DNA of 64,000 nucleotides from assembly GCF_000337575.1 (NCBI RefSeq), contig NZ_AOIM01000009.1:207361-271360 (forward strand). Reading direction: 5' to 3'. The notes under the pieces were generated by a model, which did no database searches, was not told the DNA's origin, and saw only the letters and a list, made by a program, of their open reading frames with translations. Both the position numbers and the translations under genes were made by a program. Position 1 is the stretch's first letter, and each line of letters starts with the position of its first letter. This document shows, piece after piece, positions 34,887 through 45,415 of the stretch. The DNA is from Natrialba hulunbeirensis JCM 10989 (GTDB taxonomy: Archaea; Halobacteriota; Halobacteria; Halobacteriales; Natrialbaceae).

Positions 34887-35932
34887 GTGTAGTCCTCGAT
34901 TGCGCCTTCTAGCTTCTCGCGTTGCTCCGCGATGGTCTCGTCGGGAATCGCGTAGAATTTGACCTCGCGTGCAGTCTCCTGTGTGTTCTCGAGATAGAAC
35001 CGAACGAACTCGCGGTACTCCGGTCGAGCGAGTTCGTCCCGCCGAACGTAGATGTACATCGGCCGAGAGAGTGGCTGGTACGCCTCGGCTTCGATCGATT
35101 CCTGAGTCGGAACGATACAATCGTCCCACTCATCGCCGAGGTCCTCACCGTCCTCGTTGTTGACACCGATGAGGTCGGCATCCTCTTCGTTCTCGTAGTA
35201 GTATCCAACCCCACCGAATCCGATCGTGTTCTGGTTGCCCCTGACGCCGCGAATAATGTTGTTGGTGTCTGGGGTTCCGCTGTAGTCGTTGCGGATGTTT
35301 CCGACAGCGCCAGTGATGTGTTCGGTAAAGTAGTCGAACGTCCCCGACGCGGAGTCACGACCGTAGAACGAAATGTCCTCGTCGGGCCAGTCATCATCGA
35401 GATCGGACCAGGTGTCGATCTCGGAGCCACGTTCCCAGAGATCGCCGAGTTCCTCGACGGTGAGACACTCACACCAGGTGTTGTCGGGATGTTTCAGGAG
35501 GGCGATGCCGTCGAGAACGACCTCGAGTTCGAGCCACTCGACGCCGTTCTCGCGGCAGTGTTCGGCCTCCTCGTCCGTGATCGGTCGACTCGCGTTCTGG
35601 AGCGAGATTTCGCGTCGGGCAAACTGCTGGAAGCCGGCACCAGTTCCCGAGGCGCTGACCGACGCCTGCACCTGATTGTTCTCCCACATGAACTTCTCGG
35701 CGACGAGGGCACTGTTCGGTCTGAGTGTATTCGAGCCGTCGATTCGAATCTCCCCCTCGAGCCCGCTGTCTTCCCCACGGGTGAGACAGCCTGCAAGGCC
35801 AGCGAGCGTCGAGCCGGAAACGCCGAGTAAAACGCGCCGACGGGTTGTCGACAGGGACTCGGACCGAGTCTGGGACCGAGACTGAGACCGCGACCCCCCG
35901 TCGGAGTTGCCAGTTATCGGCTCATTTCCCAT
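34883..35932 (-). CDS. pstS: Phosphate-binding lipoprotein PstS
   Basis: A 349-aa extracellular phosphate-binding protein. Tat signal TTRRRVLLGVSGSTLAGLAG runs to a lipobox cysteine (LAGC, ~49), so it is exported folded and lipid-anchored. The N-terminus before it has an Arg/Ser/Gln dipeptide tract (SRSQSRSQTRSES). Phosphate-binding motifs include IDGSNTLRP (~64), SGTGAGFQQFARREI (~95) and YGRDSASGTFDYFTEH (~190). It is the first gene of the pst cluster, behind the shared promoter element (35958-35993), with the AbrB-PhoU regulator divergent at 36134. Confidence 0.95.
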   Translation of the reverse strand: MGNEPITGNSDGGSRSQSRSQTRSESLSTTRRRVLLGVSGSTLAGLAGCLTRGEDSGLEGEIRIDGSNTLRPNSALVAEKFMWENNQVQASVSASGTGAGFQQFARREISLQNASRPITDEEAEHCRENGVEWLELEVVLDGIALLKHPDNTWCECLTVEELGDLWERGSEIDTWSDLDDDWPDEDISFYGRDSASGTFDYFTEHITGAVGNIRNDYSGTPDTNNIIRGVRGNQNTIGFGGVGYYYENEEDADLIGVNNEDGEDLGDEWDDCIVPTQESIEAEAYQPLSRPMYIYVRRDELARPEYREFVRFYLENTQETAREVKFYAIPDETIAEQREKLEGAIEDYT

Positions 35933-35957
35933 CAGTTGACTAGTGTGGAGATAGCAT

Positions 35958-35993
35958 CTAAATACCCTACTATGTTATCTATATATCCCTATA
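35958..35993 (-). promoter_or_regulatory. pst-type promoter element upstream of pstS
   Basis: Partner of the element before pstB: 36 bases, identical at 31, same orientation, 25 nt from ATG 35932. It contains the TATA-like TATATAGAT and downstream GTATTTAG. A probable phosphate-responsive promoter of the pstS-C-A transcript. Confidence 0.7.
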
Positions 35994-36093
35994 TGGGCCA
36001 ATCGATACCAGTGTGGGACAGTTCGCCACAATATCCTTACCCTCCTTAGAACCACCTCTCTGTGGGATAATTGCGTAATCTGGCTTCCTATAG

Positions 36094-36136
36094 ATCCACG
36101 TGGATTTATGCATAGGCACACGAAATTGTGCCTATG
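36094..36136. promoter_or_regulatory. Palindromes at the start of the AbrB-PhoU gene
   Basis: A perfect 12-bp palindrome ATCCACGTGGAT (36094-36105) lies over the TATA region (TTTATGCAT, 36105-36113). A 9-bp inverted repeat CATAGGCAC (36111-36119) / GTGCCTATG (36128-36136) has 8 bp between arms; its right arm contains the ATG at 36134. A protein bound here would block initiation, so autoregulation by the AbrB domain is plausible. Confidence 0.55.
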
Positions 36137-37129
36137 GAGACGCGCAAGGTCCAGGTAACCGGCGGGTCAACGTATACGGTTTCGTTGCCCAAAACGTGGG
36201 CGACCGACAACGATGTGAGCGCCGGGACGACCGTCGAGTTCTACCCAGAGGACGATGCACTGTTGCTCACCCCCCAGAGCGAAACGGATCGCCAGGAAGG
36301 GACACTCGACGTCTCGGATCTCGAAGGCGAACGCCTGACTCGGGCCGTCATGACGATGTACGTCAGCGGCTTTGACATCATCCGCCTCGAGGCCAACCGA
36401 ATCACGACCCATCAACGTCGCGCGATTCGCAACGCCACCCAAAGCCTCGTCGGCGTCGAAGTGCTGGAAGAAACCACCGACAGCGTCGTTATCCAGGACT
36501 TACTCGACTCCTCCGAACTCTCGATCGTCAACGCCGTCTCGCGCATGCGACTCATCGCGAGTTCGATGCTTTCGGACGCCGTCACCGCCCTCATCGAAAA
36601 CGACGACGACATCGCCCACGACGTCATCCAGCGCGACGACGACGTCGACCGCCTCTGGCTCGTCGTCTCGCGCATCTTCCGCGCCACGCTTCGCTCCCCC
36701 CGCGCCGCCGAAGAACTCGGCGTCCCCCGCGAGGACTGCTTCGATTATCACTCGAGTGCACGCCAGCTCGAGCGGGTTGCCGATCACGCGGCGAAGATCA
36801 GCAATCTTGCGCTTAAACTCGACGAGATTCCGGAGCCGGTCGCGGAGGGGTTGGTTGCGCTGCAGGAGGACGCCTCGGACGTCCTCGAGAAGTCGATGGA
36901 TGCGCTGGTTGCGGAGGAGTCGGCGGAGGCGAACGAGTTGGGCCATGCGGCTCGCGAGGCGGTGCTCGATATCGACGAGCATACGCGGACGATCGACGAT
37001 ATGTTGCGGGATCTCGAACCAGTGCAAGCGCAGTCGCTTGGGTTGATCGTGGACTCGTTATCGCGGAGTGCGGACTACGGTGGGAATATTGCGGAGACGG
37101 CGTTGCAGAAGGCAGCACCGCGGCCGTAG
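36134..37129 (+). CDS. AbrB-PhoU domain phosphate regulator
   Basis: A 331-aa protein from ATG 36134. An N-terminal SpoVT/AbrB DNA-binding domain (RKVQVTGGSTYTVSLPKTWA, ~4-45) is followed by PhoU-like helical repeats, including SARQLERVADHAAKISNLAL (~215) and a final SLSRSADYGGNIAETAL. Fused AbrB-PhoU proteins in haloarchaea act as phosphate regulators. It is divergent from pstS, and the palindromes before and across its start suggest it binds there. Confidence 0.9.
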   Translation: METRKVQVTGGSTYTVSLPKTWATDNDVSAGTTVEFYPEDDALLLTPQSETDRQEGTLDVSDLEGERLTRAVMTMYVSGFDIIRLEANRITTHQRRAIRNATQSLVGVEVLEETTDSVVIQDLLDSSELSIVNAVSRMRLIASSMLSDAVTALIENDDDIAHDVIQRDDDVDRLWLVVSRIFRATLRSPRAAEELGVPREDCFDYHSSARQLERVADHAAKISNLALKLDEIPEPVAEGLVALQEDASDVLEKSMDALVAEESAEANELGHAAREAVLDIDEHTRTIDDMLRDLEPVQAQSLGLIVDSLSRSADYGGNIAETALQKAAPRP

Positions 37130-37172
37130 TAGGTTGTAGTCGTGGCGATAGCGTTCGAACTCCACGAAAGCC

Positions 37173-38090
37173 TTACCGGCTGAGGTAGGCGATCCCGTCC
37201 GGATGGAGACCGGTTTCGTACCGATCGATTTCTTCGAAGGCATCGACGTCGATGACGGAGACATCGTTCGTCTTGTTGTTGGCAACGAACGCCCGGTCGC
37301 CGTCGGGTGCGAAGGTAGTGCCGCCGGGCCAGATTCCAACGGGGATCCGCGCAATCTCCCACGGGCGGCGCTCGCCATCACGGACGTGCTCTGTGTCGAT
37401 CACGGAGACGTCGTTGGATTCTCGATTCGGGACGAACCCGTAGCGTCCGTCCGGCGAGAGAACGACCCGGATCGGTGTCTCACTCAACAGCGCGACGTTC
37501 TCTTCTTCCAGGCTATCGGGATTCAGTACGGTAAGGCGACCGTCGTCCTGATTGGCGACGAGCACCTGCCCCGTCTCGGGGTCGACACCGATCCCTTCCG
37601 GACTCTCGCCGACTGGTGGATCACCGACGATTCGCCGCTCGTCGGCATCGATTACGGTGACGTTGTCGCTGCCGATGTTCGCAACGTAGGCTCGCTCCGC
37701 ATCCGGCGAGAAGGTGACCATGTGGGACTTGTCCTGATACGTCGGAAAATCAGCTAGCAGGTCCATCGTTTCGACGTCGAAGACGAACATGTGGCTGCTG
37801 TAGGTCGATGCCAGCCAGAGTTCTCCTGCTGACTCACGGACTGCAAGCCCGTGTGGAAAGTCGAAGTGGTCGTGCTCAAAGCGATCAACGACCTCGTGGG
37901 TGTCGTTGTCGAGTGCAAGCAGCGATCCGCCGAGTGAACAGGTAACATACGAGCGCGCCCCGTCCGGCGAGACTGCCACTTCGTGGGGATTGAAATCCGT
38001 CTCGACGGTCGCGGTCGTTTCACCCGTTTCCGGGTCGATGTACGAGACTGTGTCAGCGTCCTTGTTGAGAACGATCAGGCGGTCGTCCAT
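37173..38090 (-). CDS. YVTN/NHL-type beta-propeller protein
   Basis: A 305-aa protein from ATG 38090 (MDDRLIVLNK). It is made of about seven beta-propeller blades with the repeated pattern '..V.DPETG....', 'VSPDGARSYVTC', 'FSPDAERAYVANIGSDNVTVID', 'LSPDGRYGFVPNRESNDVSVID', 'FAPDGDRAFVANNKTNDVSVID'. There is no clear signal peptide, so it may be cytoplasmic or secreted by an unseen signal. Such propellers usually bind proteins or small ligands; no catalytic site is evident. It converges on the AbrB-PhoU gene. Confidence 0.8.
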   Translation of the reverse strand: MDDRLIVLNKDADTVSYIDPETGETTATVETDFNPHEVAVSPDGARSYVTCSLGGSLLALDNDTHEVVDRFEHDHFDFPHGLAVRESAGELWLASTYSSHMFVFDVETMDLLADFPTYQDKSHMVTFSPDAERAYVANIGSDNVTVIDADERRIVGDPPVGESPEGIGVDPETGQVLVANQDDGRLTVLNPDSLEEENVALLSETPIRVVLSPDGRYGFVPNRESNDVSVIDTEHVRDGERRPWEIARIPVGIWPGGTTFAPDGDRAFVANNKTNDVSVIDVDAFEEIDRYETGLHPDGIAYLSR

Positions 38091-38246
38091 GAGTGAGTCT
38101 TTCACACAGATCCGATAAACGTTGGTGTGCCGGAACCGACCGCGACGCTATCGGTGGCCACCGAAACTGACCGACGGCCGTCGGCGCAGAAATCAATTGA
38201 AAAACGGTGTGGAACTCGCTCGCACTTGCCGGGGACGGCGTTCAGT

Positions 38247-38573
38247 TTACAGCCACCGATCAGCAACGCGACCGGCCAGTGGGCCGGTGTCCAACTCGAG
38301 TTCCTGATGGAACAGGTACTGTGCAAACGCCGGCAACGCGGCGGTGATGCCGATAACGCCGACGACAGTCATCGGGGGGACAGTCGCGGTAGCGAGTGCG
38401 ATCAGTCCGCCGAGACCGAGCAGCGTGATCAGCAGGACGCTGGCTAAATACAAACGCGACCGTACCGGGGCGGCAGCCGTCTCGGCGGCATCGTAGAGCG
38501 TGTACTCGTACAGACAGAGCACGCCCGCGAGCACGAGGAAGGCCGAGAGGACACCGGCAAACAGGGCGATCAT
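38247..38573 (-). CDS. Four-helix membrane protein
   Basis: A 108-aa integral membrane protein from ATG 38573 (MIALFAGVLSAFLVL). Four hydrophobic helices run ~2-24, 43-60, 66-86 and a shorter fourth near the end, with an acidic loop YDAAETAA. TATA-like TTTTATATC lies about 28 bp upstream, supporting a leaderless start there rather than at 38621. Family unknown. Confidence 0.6.
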   Translation of the reverse strand: MIALFAGVLSAFLVLAGVLCLYEYTLYDAAETAAAPVRSRLYLASVLLITLLGLGGLIALATATVPPMTVVGVIGITAALPAFAQYLFHQELELDTGPLAGRVADRWL

Positions 38574-38765
38574 TGTGTACGCCGATGTTCGTTCTCGCCC
38601 GATATAAAAGTGGGCTGTCACGCCGTGAGCGGCTTCGTTCTCACGTGTTGGCGTACGCAGGCCCGGCGAGCACAGTCGCTCACAGGTGTGCAGTCTGAGG
38701 GAGGATAAGCTGTGAGAACCCGGACACCGGAAATTTGGATCCGGACTCGAGCAGCAACGGTAGTG

Positions 38766-39140
38766 TTAGTTGTCGAGCAGAACGGCGTTGACCTGTCCGG
38801 TCTGGCCGGGACGGGACGTGACGCGGGCCTCACCTTCGGAGGTCGCGATGACGGCGCCCTTCGTGATGATGTTTCGGCGGACGTAGTTCGGGTTGGCGTC
38901 GTTCTCGACGACGTCTTCGATATCGGCCGAGAGCGTCTCGTCGCCGGCGTTGACGCTTGCCACGTTCGTCGCGAGTGCGCGCGTCTTCGTGTCGTTCCCG
39001 CGAACGTCGACGGTGCGGAAGCGTGGTTCGCCGACCTGCGTTTCGGTAGGCTGTCGACCGAGTTCGTCCTTTCGGCGATTGCGAACGTTCTTCAGTCGAC
39101 CGCCGGTGCGCTTTCGCGTAGAGCGTCCCTGATCTTGCAT
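38766..39140 (-). CDS. rps8e: Ribosomal protein S8e
   Basis: A 124-aa small-subunit ribosomal protein, archaeal/eukaryal type, from ATG 39140 (MQDQGRSTRKRTGGRLKNVR). Family marks: the basic N-terminal GRSTRKRTGGRLKN segment, ELGRQPTETQVGEPR (~26-40), and the C-terminal GAVIATSEGEARVTSRPGQTGQVNAVLL. Length is normal. It stands alone. Confidence 0.95.
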   Translation of the reverse strand: MQDQGRSTRKRTGGRLKNVRNRRKDELGRQPTETQVGEPRFRTVDVRGNDTKTRALATNVASVNAGDETLSADIEDVVENDANPNYVRRNIITKGAVIATSEGEARVTSRPGQTGQVNAVLLDN

Positions 39141-39234
39141 ACGCGAGGACAGTCCCGGCAAATACTTGAATGCACGCTTTCGCATCGGCTGGGACCGGCT
39201 GCTCCCCGTCGGGTCATATCGGCCCGAACGGCGC

Positions 39235-40593
39235 TTACTCGTCCGAAACGAGACAGTACGCGTGCCCTGGTTCCTCCATCACCGTCTCGGCATCGTCGTA
39301 ATAGTTCGAAAACGCAGCGCGCTCCGCATAGTAGATCCGTCCGTCGACCGGAACCGGCGCGCTGGTGACGCGACCCCGATTTTCGACGCGCCAGCGTCGG
39401 TCACCCGTTTCCTTGTCCAACGCGTACAGATACGAGTCGTACGAGCCGGCGAGCACCGTCTCTGCCGTGACCGTCAGCGCCCCGATCACGCGACCGTTGA
39501 CATCTGCCGACCAGATTTCCTCGCCCGACTCGGCGTCGAGCGCGTAGACGTAGTTGTCATCGCTCCCCATGTAGACGATTCCCTCCGCCACGTCGACCGC
39601 CGGATTCGACATGATCGAAGCTCCCGTCTCGAACGACCACACCTCTGCGCCATCCTCGAGATCCAGGCAGTAGAAGTGGTTGTCCCAGCTCCCGACGTAT
39701 CCGTAGCCGTCGTAGGCTGCAACTGTCCCTTTGATCTGTGCGCCCTCGCGGAACGCCCCGTCCGCCCGCTCCCGGCCGTCGGCGTCGGCCTGGTATTCCC
39801 AGGTGTACACGAGTGCCGGGAACTCCCAGCCGTAGACGACGCCGTCGTTCGAGCCGCCGACCATCCGGCCGGTTTCGAGGTCGATCGTCGGCGAGGGGTG
39901 GGGTTGGCCCCACATCCGGTCGTCGTACCAGAGCGGGTCGCCGGTGTCGGGGTCGATAGCCCAGATGGTACCGGTGGAGGGCGAGCCGTACTCGGAGACG
40001 ACGTAGAGGGTGCCGTCGTGGAAGGCGGGACTCGAGCCGATGGCGAGCGCGCCGTGCAAGTCGTCGGCGCGGGTACGCCAGACGATATCGCCGCTGTCGG
40101 TGTCGAAGGCGTAGAGGTCGCCGTCGTAGCCGCCTATGTAGGCGGTGTCGCCGACGATGGCCGGCGAGCCGTGAAAGCCGAGGTCCGTCGCGCCGGTGAG
40201 CGTGGACCACTGCAGTTCGCCCTCGGGCGTATAGGCGTGAACCCAGCCGCTGTCGCCGGCGATGATGATCGTCTCGCCGTCGGGCGTCGGCACGGGGCTC
40301 GATTTGGCGGCGGTGTGGGTGACGTAGTTGACCGGGAACGACCAGTTGACGCTGACCGAGTCGGGGACGGTTTCCTCGGGATAGTACCCGAGCCGACGGA
40401 GCCCGTTCTGGAAGTGTGAGACGTCTTCGGTGCCGTCGAGTCGGTCGCCAAGCGCGGTCGGCAGGCTTACACAGCCCGCGAGTCCGCCGAGGGCTGCTGC
40501 ACCGACTGCGCCGAGAAGTTGCCGTCGCCCAAAATCAGCGGAATCAGGGCTTCGGTCGGCAGCTGCTGTCGGCGATCGGTTCGTGGGTCCCAT
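39235..40593 (-). CDS. Exported PQQ-like beta-propeller lipoprotein
   Basis: A 452-aa protein from ATG 40593. Tat signal FGRRQLLGAVGAAALGGLAG with lipobox LAGC (~42) indicates export and lipid anchoring. The rest is an eight-bladed BamB/PQQ-like propeller: WSFPVNYVTHTAAKSSPVPT, GDTAYIGGYDGDLYAFDTDSG, IYMGSDDNYVYALDAESG, VLAGSYDSYLYALDKETG. No quinone-binding catalytic residues are apparent. It probably scaffolds or binds at the cell surface. Confidence 0.85.
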   Translation of the reverse strand: MGPTNRSPTAAADRSPDSADFGRRQLLGAVGAAALGGLAGCVSLPTALGDRLDGTEDVSHFQNGLRRLGYYPEETVPDSVSVNWSFPVNYVTHTAAKSSPVPTPDGETIIIAGDSGWVHAYTPEGELQWSTLTGATDLGFHGSPAIVGDTAYIGGYDGDLYAFDTDSGDIVWRTRADDLHGALAIGSSPAFHDGTLYVVSEYGSPSTGTIWAIDPDTGDPLWYDDRMWGQPHPSPTIDLETGRMVGGSNDGVVYGWEFPALVYTWEYQADADGRERADGAFREGAQIKGTVAAYDGYGYVGSWDNHFYCLDLEDGAEVWSFETGASIMSNPAVDVAEGIVYMGSDDNYVYALDAESGEEIWSADVNGRVIGALTVTAETVLAGSYDSYLYALDKETGDRRWRVENRGRVTSAPVPVDGRIYYAERAAFSNYYDDAETVMEEPGHAYCLVSDE

Positions 40594-40682
40594 GTGGTAC
40601 TCGTCTGAGAGCACGACGGATGGACGCTAAAGACCGACGATTCGCTGCACTCGGCGAACGATACGCAAAAAGAAGTCCGTTG

Positions 40683-42938
<2,256 letters not shown>

Positions 42939-43079
42939 ATCAGCCACAGTGCGGGCGACCACTAAAAACAATGCGAAGGCGGATATCGACAAGTGTCGAA
43001 TATTGCCGTCGTGGATTGGCCCCACTTCCGTGTCCCCTGTTTCGACCGTTTTATACGGACCGCGCCAGTCAGGTGGGGT

Positions 43080-43580
43080 ATGGACGTCGCGCTTGGTGGG
43101 ACGTTCGACCCCGTTCACGACGGCCACCGTCGGCTGTTCGAACGGGCGTTCGAACTCGGAGACGTCACGGTCGGCTTGACCAGCGACGAACTCGCCCCGC
43201 AAACACGACACGTAGAACGACGGGTCCGCCCGTTCAACGAGCGACGGGACGACCTCGCGGCCGAACTCGAGTCCATTGCTGCCGAGTACGACCGCAGTTT
43301 CGAGATCCGAACGCTCGAGGAACCAACCGGAATCGCGACCGAAGAGCCATTTGACTATCTGGTCGTCTCCCCCGAAACCAAAGCCGGCGGCGAGCGAATC
43401 AACGACATTCGTCGCGAACGTGGCTACGACCCACTCGAGGTCGTCGTCGTCCCACACCTGCGCGCCGACGACGGTGACATCATCTCGAGTACCCGTATCG
43501 TTCGCGGTGAGATCGACGAGCACGGGACCGTACTCGAGGACGACGACGGGAGAACTGACACCACCGACGGCGCATCGTAA
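43080..43580 (+). CDS. coaD: Phosphopantetheine adenylyltransferase (archaeal CoaD)
   Basis: A 166-aa nucleotidyltransferase making dephospho-CoA from 4'-phosphopantetheine and ATP. Seen: GGTFDPVHDGHRRLFERAF (~6-24) with the HxGH motif as HDGH, VGLTSDELAP (~31), FDYLVVSPETKAGGE (~95-110) and the ISSTRIVRGEID C-terminal motif. TATA-like TTTATAC about 27-30 bp upstream of ATG 43080 supports this start; the 29 upstream in-frame codons overlap the promoter. It is divergent from maeB. Confidence 0.92.
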   Translation: MDVALGGTFDPVHDGHRRLFERAFELGDVTVGLTSDELAPQTRHVERRVRPFNERRDDLAAELESIAAEYDRSFEIRTLEEPTGIATEEPFDYLVVSPETKAGGERINDIRRERGYDPLEVVVVPHLRADDGDIISSTRIVRGEIDEHGTVLEDDDGRTDTTDGAS

Positions 43581-43764
43581 CGCCACTGTCGCTTACTGCT
43601 CGTTCGTGACTCCGTCTTCTGCTCCAACCTGAGTGTGATCGCTGTTCCAAGGTCACCCAACCCGTTTCCAATGGCAACTACAGTCGGCTACTAATACGGT
43701 CTTTCCTCCGCGTATCATACACTTACGACGCACAACAGTCGCTGGATCCGAGATACTGCGCTCC

Positions 43765-44073
43765 CTACCAGCGTGGCGGCTCGAGTCCGGCCTCCTCGAG
43801 TCGGTCCTTCCAGCGCGTTTGAATCGAGAGTCTGGAGACGTCCGCGGCGTCGGCAACGGTCCCCTGGGTACACCCCTCGCCAGCGACGAGCGCACCGGCG
43901 TAGATACTGGCGGCGAGGACCGCTCGTTTCGATCGATCCGCGTCCGGCACGTCCATGAGAAAGAGCTCTGCAGCACAGGAACGGGCCTCCTGTGTCAGTT
44001 CGAGCCGATCTGCGACCTGTTCGAGTTCGGCCAGCCACGGTTCGTACTCGAGTCGGTCGCGGGCGCTGTGCAT
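43765..44073 (-). CDS. Short TFB-like (single cyclin repeat) protein
   Basis: A 102-aa protein from ATG 44073 (MHSARDRLEYEPWLAELEQVA). It matches one TFIIB/TFB cyclin-like repeat: LTQEARSCAAELFLMDVPDADRS, AVLAASIYAGALVAGEGCTQGT, VADAADVSRLSIQTRWKDRLE. The zinc ribbon and the second repeat are absent, so it cannot be a full initiation factor. Haloarchaea carry many full-length tfb genes; this short form may interfere with or modulate them, or be a decayed copy. Alternative longer starts lack coding character. Confidence 0.75.
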   Translation of the reverse strand: MHSARDRLEYEPWLAELEQVADRLELTQEARSCAAELFLMDVPDADRSKRAVLAASIYAGALVAGEGCTQGTVADAADVSRLSIQTRWKDRLEEAGLEPPRW

Positions 44074-44444
44074 ACACCGGTGTATCGCGTGATCAGGGAT
44101 AAACCTGCGGACGAGCTGTGTGGATGAGCGGGCCTGCTGTCGATAGCTGATTCTGCTGTGTATTGACGAGTGATTCGACCGACTGACTGTCGTGTGTGAG
44201 TGACCAGTAGCTGGCGTCTGGACGCTGTGTAAGCGGTACCAGTTGGTGATGGATGTGATCCGTTTCATATCGTTGCCGGTCCCAATAGTGCGCTACTTGG
44301 GCCAACGTTCAGCTACGAATATCTCGGCGAATCAGCCGTTCTCCTTGGATTTCACTAGGAGACAACTACTAAAGCCCGGGAATCGCCAAGCACTGAGCAG
44401 CGTCGGGTTCCGGTCTCGGCACGGCTGGAGACCTGCGTCACGCC
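44074..44444. other. Gene-free stretch
   Basis: 371 bases between the TFB-like gene and the small zinc-finger gene. AT-richer than its surroundings, without a convincing frame. It carries the promoters of the two divergent genes. Nothing else is seen. Confidence 0.5.
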
Positions 44445-44618
44445 ATGAAGGAACCAACCTGCAAGCTCGTCTGCACTGGCTGCGGTCTCGAGATGCCGTA
44501 CCGAGACCGGGCGCTGGCCGAGCAGGCGGCAGAGCTACACCAACTTCGCGATTCGGAGCACGTGACCTTTATCGTCCCTCCGGACTGGTCGCCCGAGGAG
44601 CCGGTCAAACATCAGTGA
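44445..44618 (+). CDS. 57-aa zinc-finger protein
   Basis: A small gene from ATG 44445 (MKEPTCKLVCTGCGLEMPYR) to TGA 44618. It has Cys at 6, 10 and 13 and His residues at about 33 and 40, compatible with a small zinc site, followed by RDRALAEQAAELHQLRDSEH and a proline-rich end VPPDWSPEEP. Haloarchaea encode many such small CxxCG proteins. It may bind RNA, DNA or a protein; the function is unknown. It is transcribed toward tRNA-Leu, 65 bp away. Confidence 0.65.
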   Translation: MKEPTCKLVCTGCGLEMPYRDRALAEQAAELHQLRDSEHVTFIVPPDWSPEEPVKHQ

Positions 44619-44683
44619 CCGAACCCGGGAGCCGTACTGCGGACCGACAACTACTTACTGGACTCGTGAAAAGCGATGGGTGC

Positions 44684-44768
44684 GCGCGGGTAGCCAAGCT
44701 AGGCCAACGGCGCAGCGCTTAGGACGCTGTCTCGTAGGAGTCCGCCGGTTCGAATCCGGTCCCGCGCA
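44684..44768 (+). tRNA. tRNA-Leu(TAG)
   Basis: An 85-nt class II tRNA. Acceptor GCGCGGG (44684-44690) pairs with CCCGCGC (44761-44767), discriminator A. Anticodon stem CAGCG/CGCTG encloses CTTAGGA, anticodon TAG (44720-44722), decoding CUA. It has a long variable arm and T-arm CCGGTTCGAATCCGG. No CCA is encoded and no intron is seen. Confidence 0.95.
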
Positions 44769-45110
44769 TGGTTCTGCGTCGAGTAAATTCGCGAGCCGCA
44801 GGTTCTGCATCGGGCCGGATTTGTGGCCCAGAGGGCGAGCGAAGTGGTGTCCTCGCGGTTCGAATCCGGTCCCGCGCATTCTCAGCGAACAATACCGTGA
44901 GCGGAGACTGCGGTCGGCGGATTCGAACGAGAGAAGACGCGCGCAGCACCGCGAGCACGTCTTCGCGTTGTTCGAATCCGGTCCCGGTATTCCTGTCGCG
45001 AGCAACTCGGCGAGCGACAGGAATCGGATGGCCGGTTCGAATCCTGCAAGTCGCAGCGCTCGAGCTGCGCGAGGGCGACCGTCTTGCTTGGGTTCGAATC
45101 CGGTCCCGCG
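44769..45110 (+). repeat. tRNA-Leu tail: four partial tRNA 3'-end copies
   Basis: The tRNA's 3' sequence GGTTCGAATCCGGTCCCGCG recurs at 44857-44876 (with CA after it), at 44970-44986 (diverging after CCCG), in shortened form at 45033-45044, and at 45091-45110. The spacers resemble those behind tRNA-Ser: after the second copy a TTCTCAGCGAACAATACC...GAGC segment; then an inverted T-arm GGATTCGAAC (44919-44928), AGAAGACG and CGTCTTC arms, and GTTGTTCGAATCC. This gives the same long-hairpin plan with this tRNA's own T-arm sequence. Confidence 0.7.
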
Positions 45111-45415
45111 TTCGCACTCTGGTCATCCTACTCGAGTGCCCCTCGCTCGCCGGTCGATACTCGAGTGCACCCTCCATTTTCTTCCCACCTTCCCACTTCG
45201 CTCTCACCTCGCTACTCGAGTACTACACACTCCGCTGCTCGAGTTCCCCACAACTGCGTCCCACCGAAGCGTACTGGTGTCGCTCTCCACCAGTTCCCAA
45301 CCCACAGACCGCTACCTACTCAGCACCCGCACCCTTTTAACCCACAGCATGTCGTGGCAGACACACGTCTGACGCTCCATAACGCTTATTCGCGCGCAAA
45401 CGGCTTGTATGAGCA
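45111..45415. other. Non-coding stretch with repeated CTCGAG sites
   Basis: About 300 bases without a convincing gene between the tRNA tail and dacZ. It contains several ACTCGAGT / CTCGAGT octamers close together and a TATA-like GCTTATT about 30 bp before ATG 45416. Confidence 0.45.
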
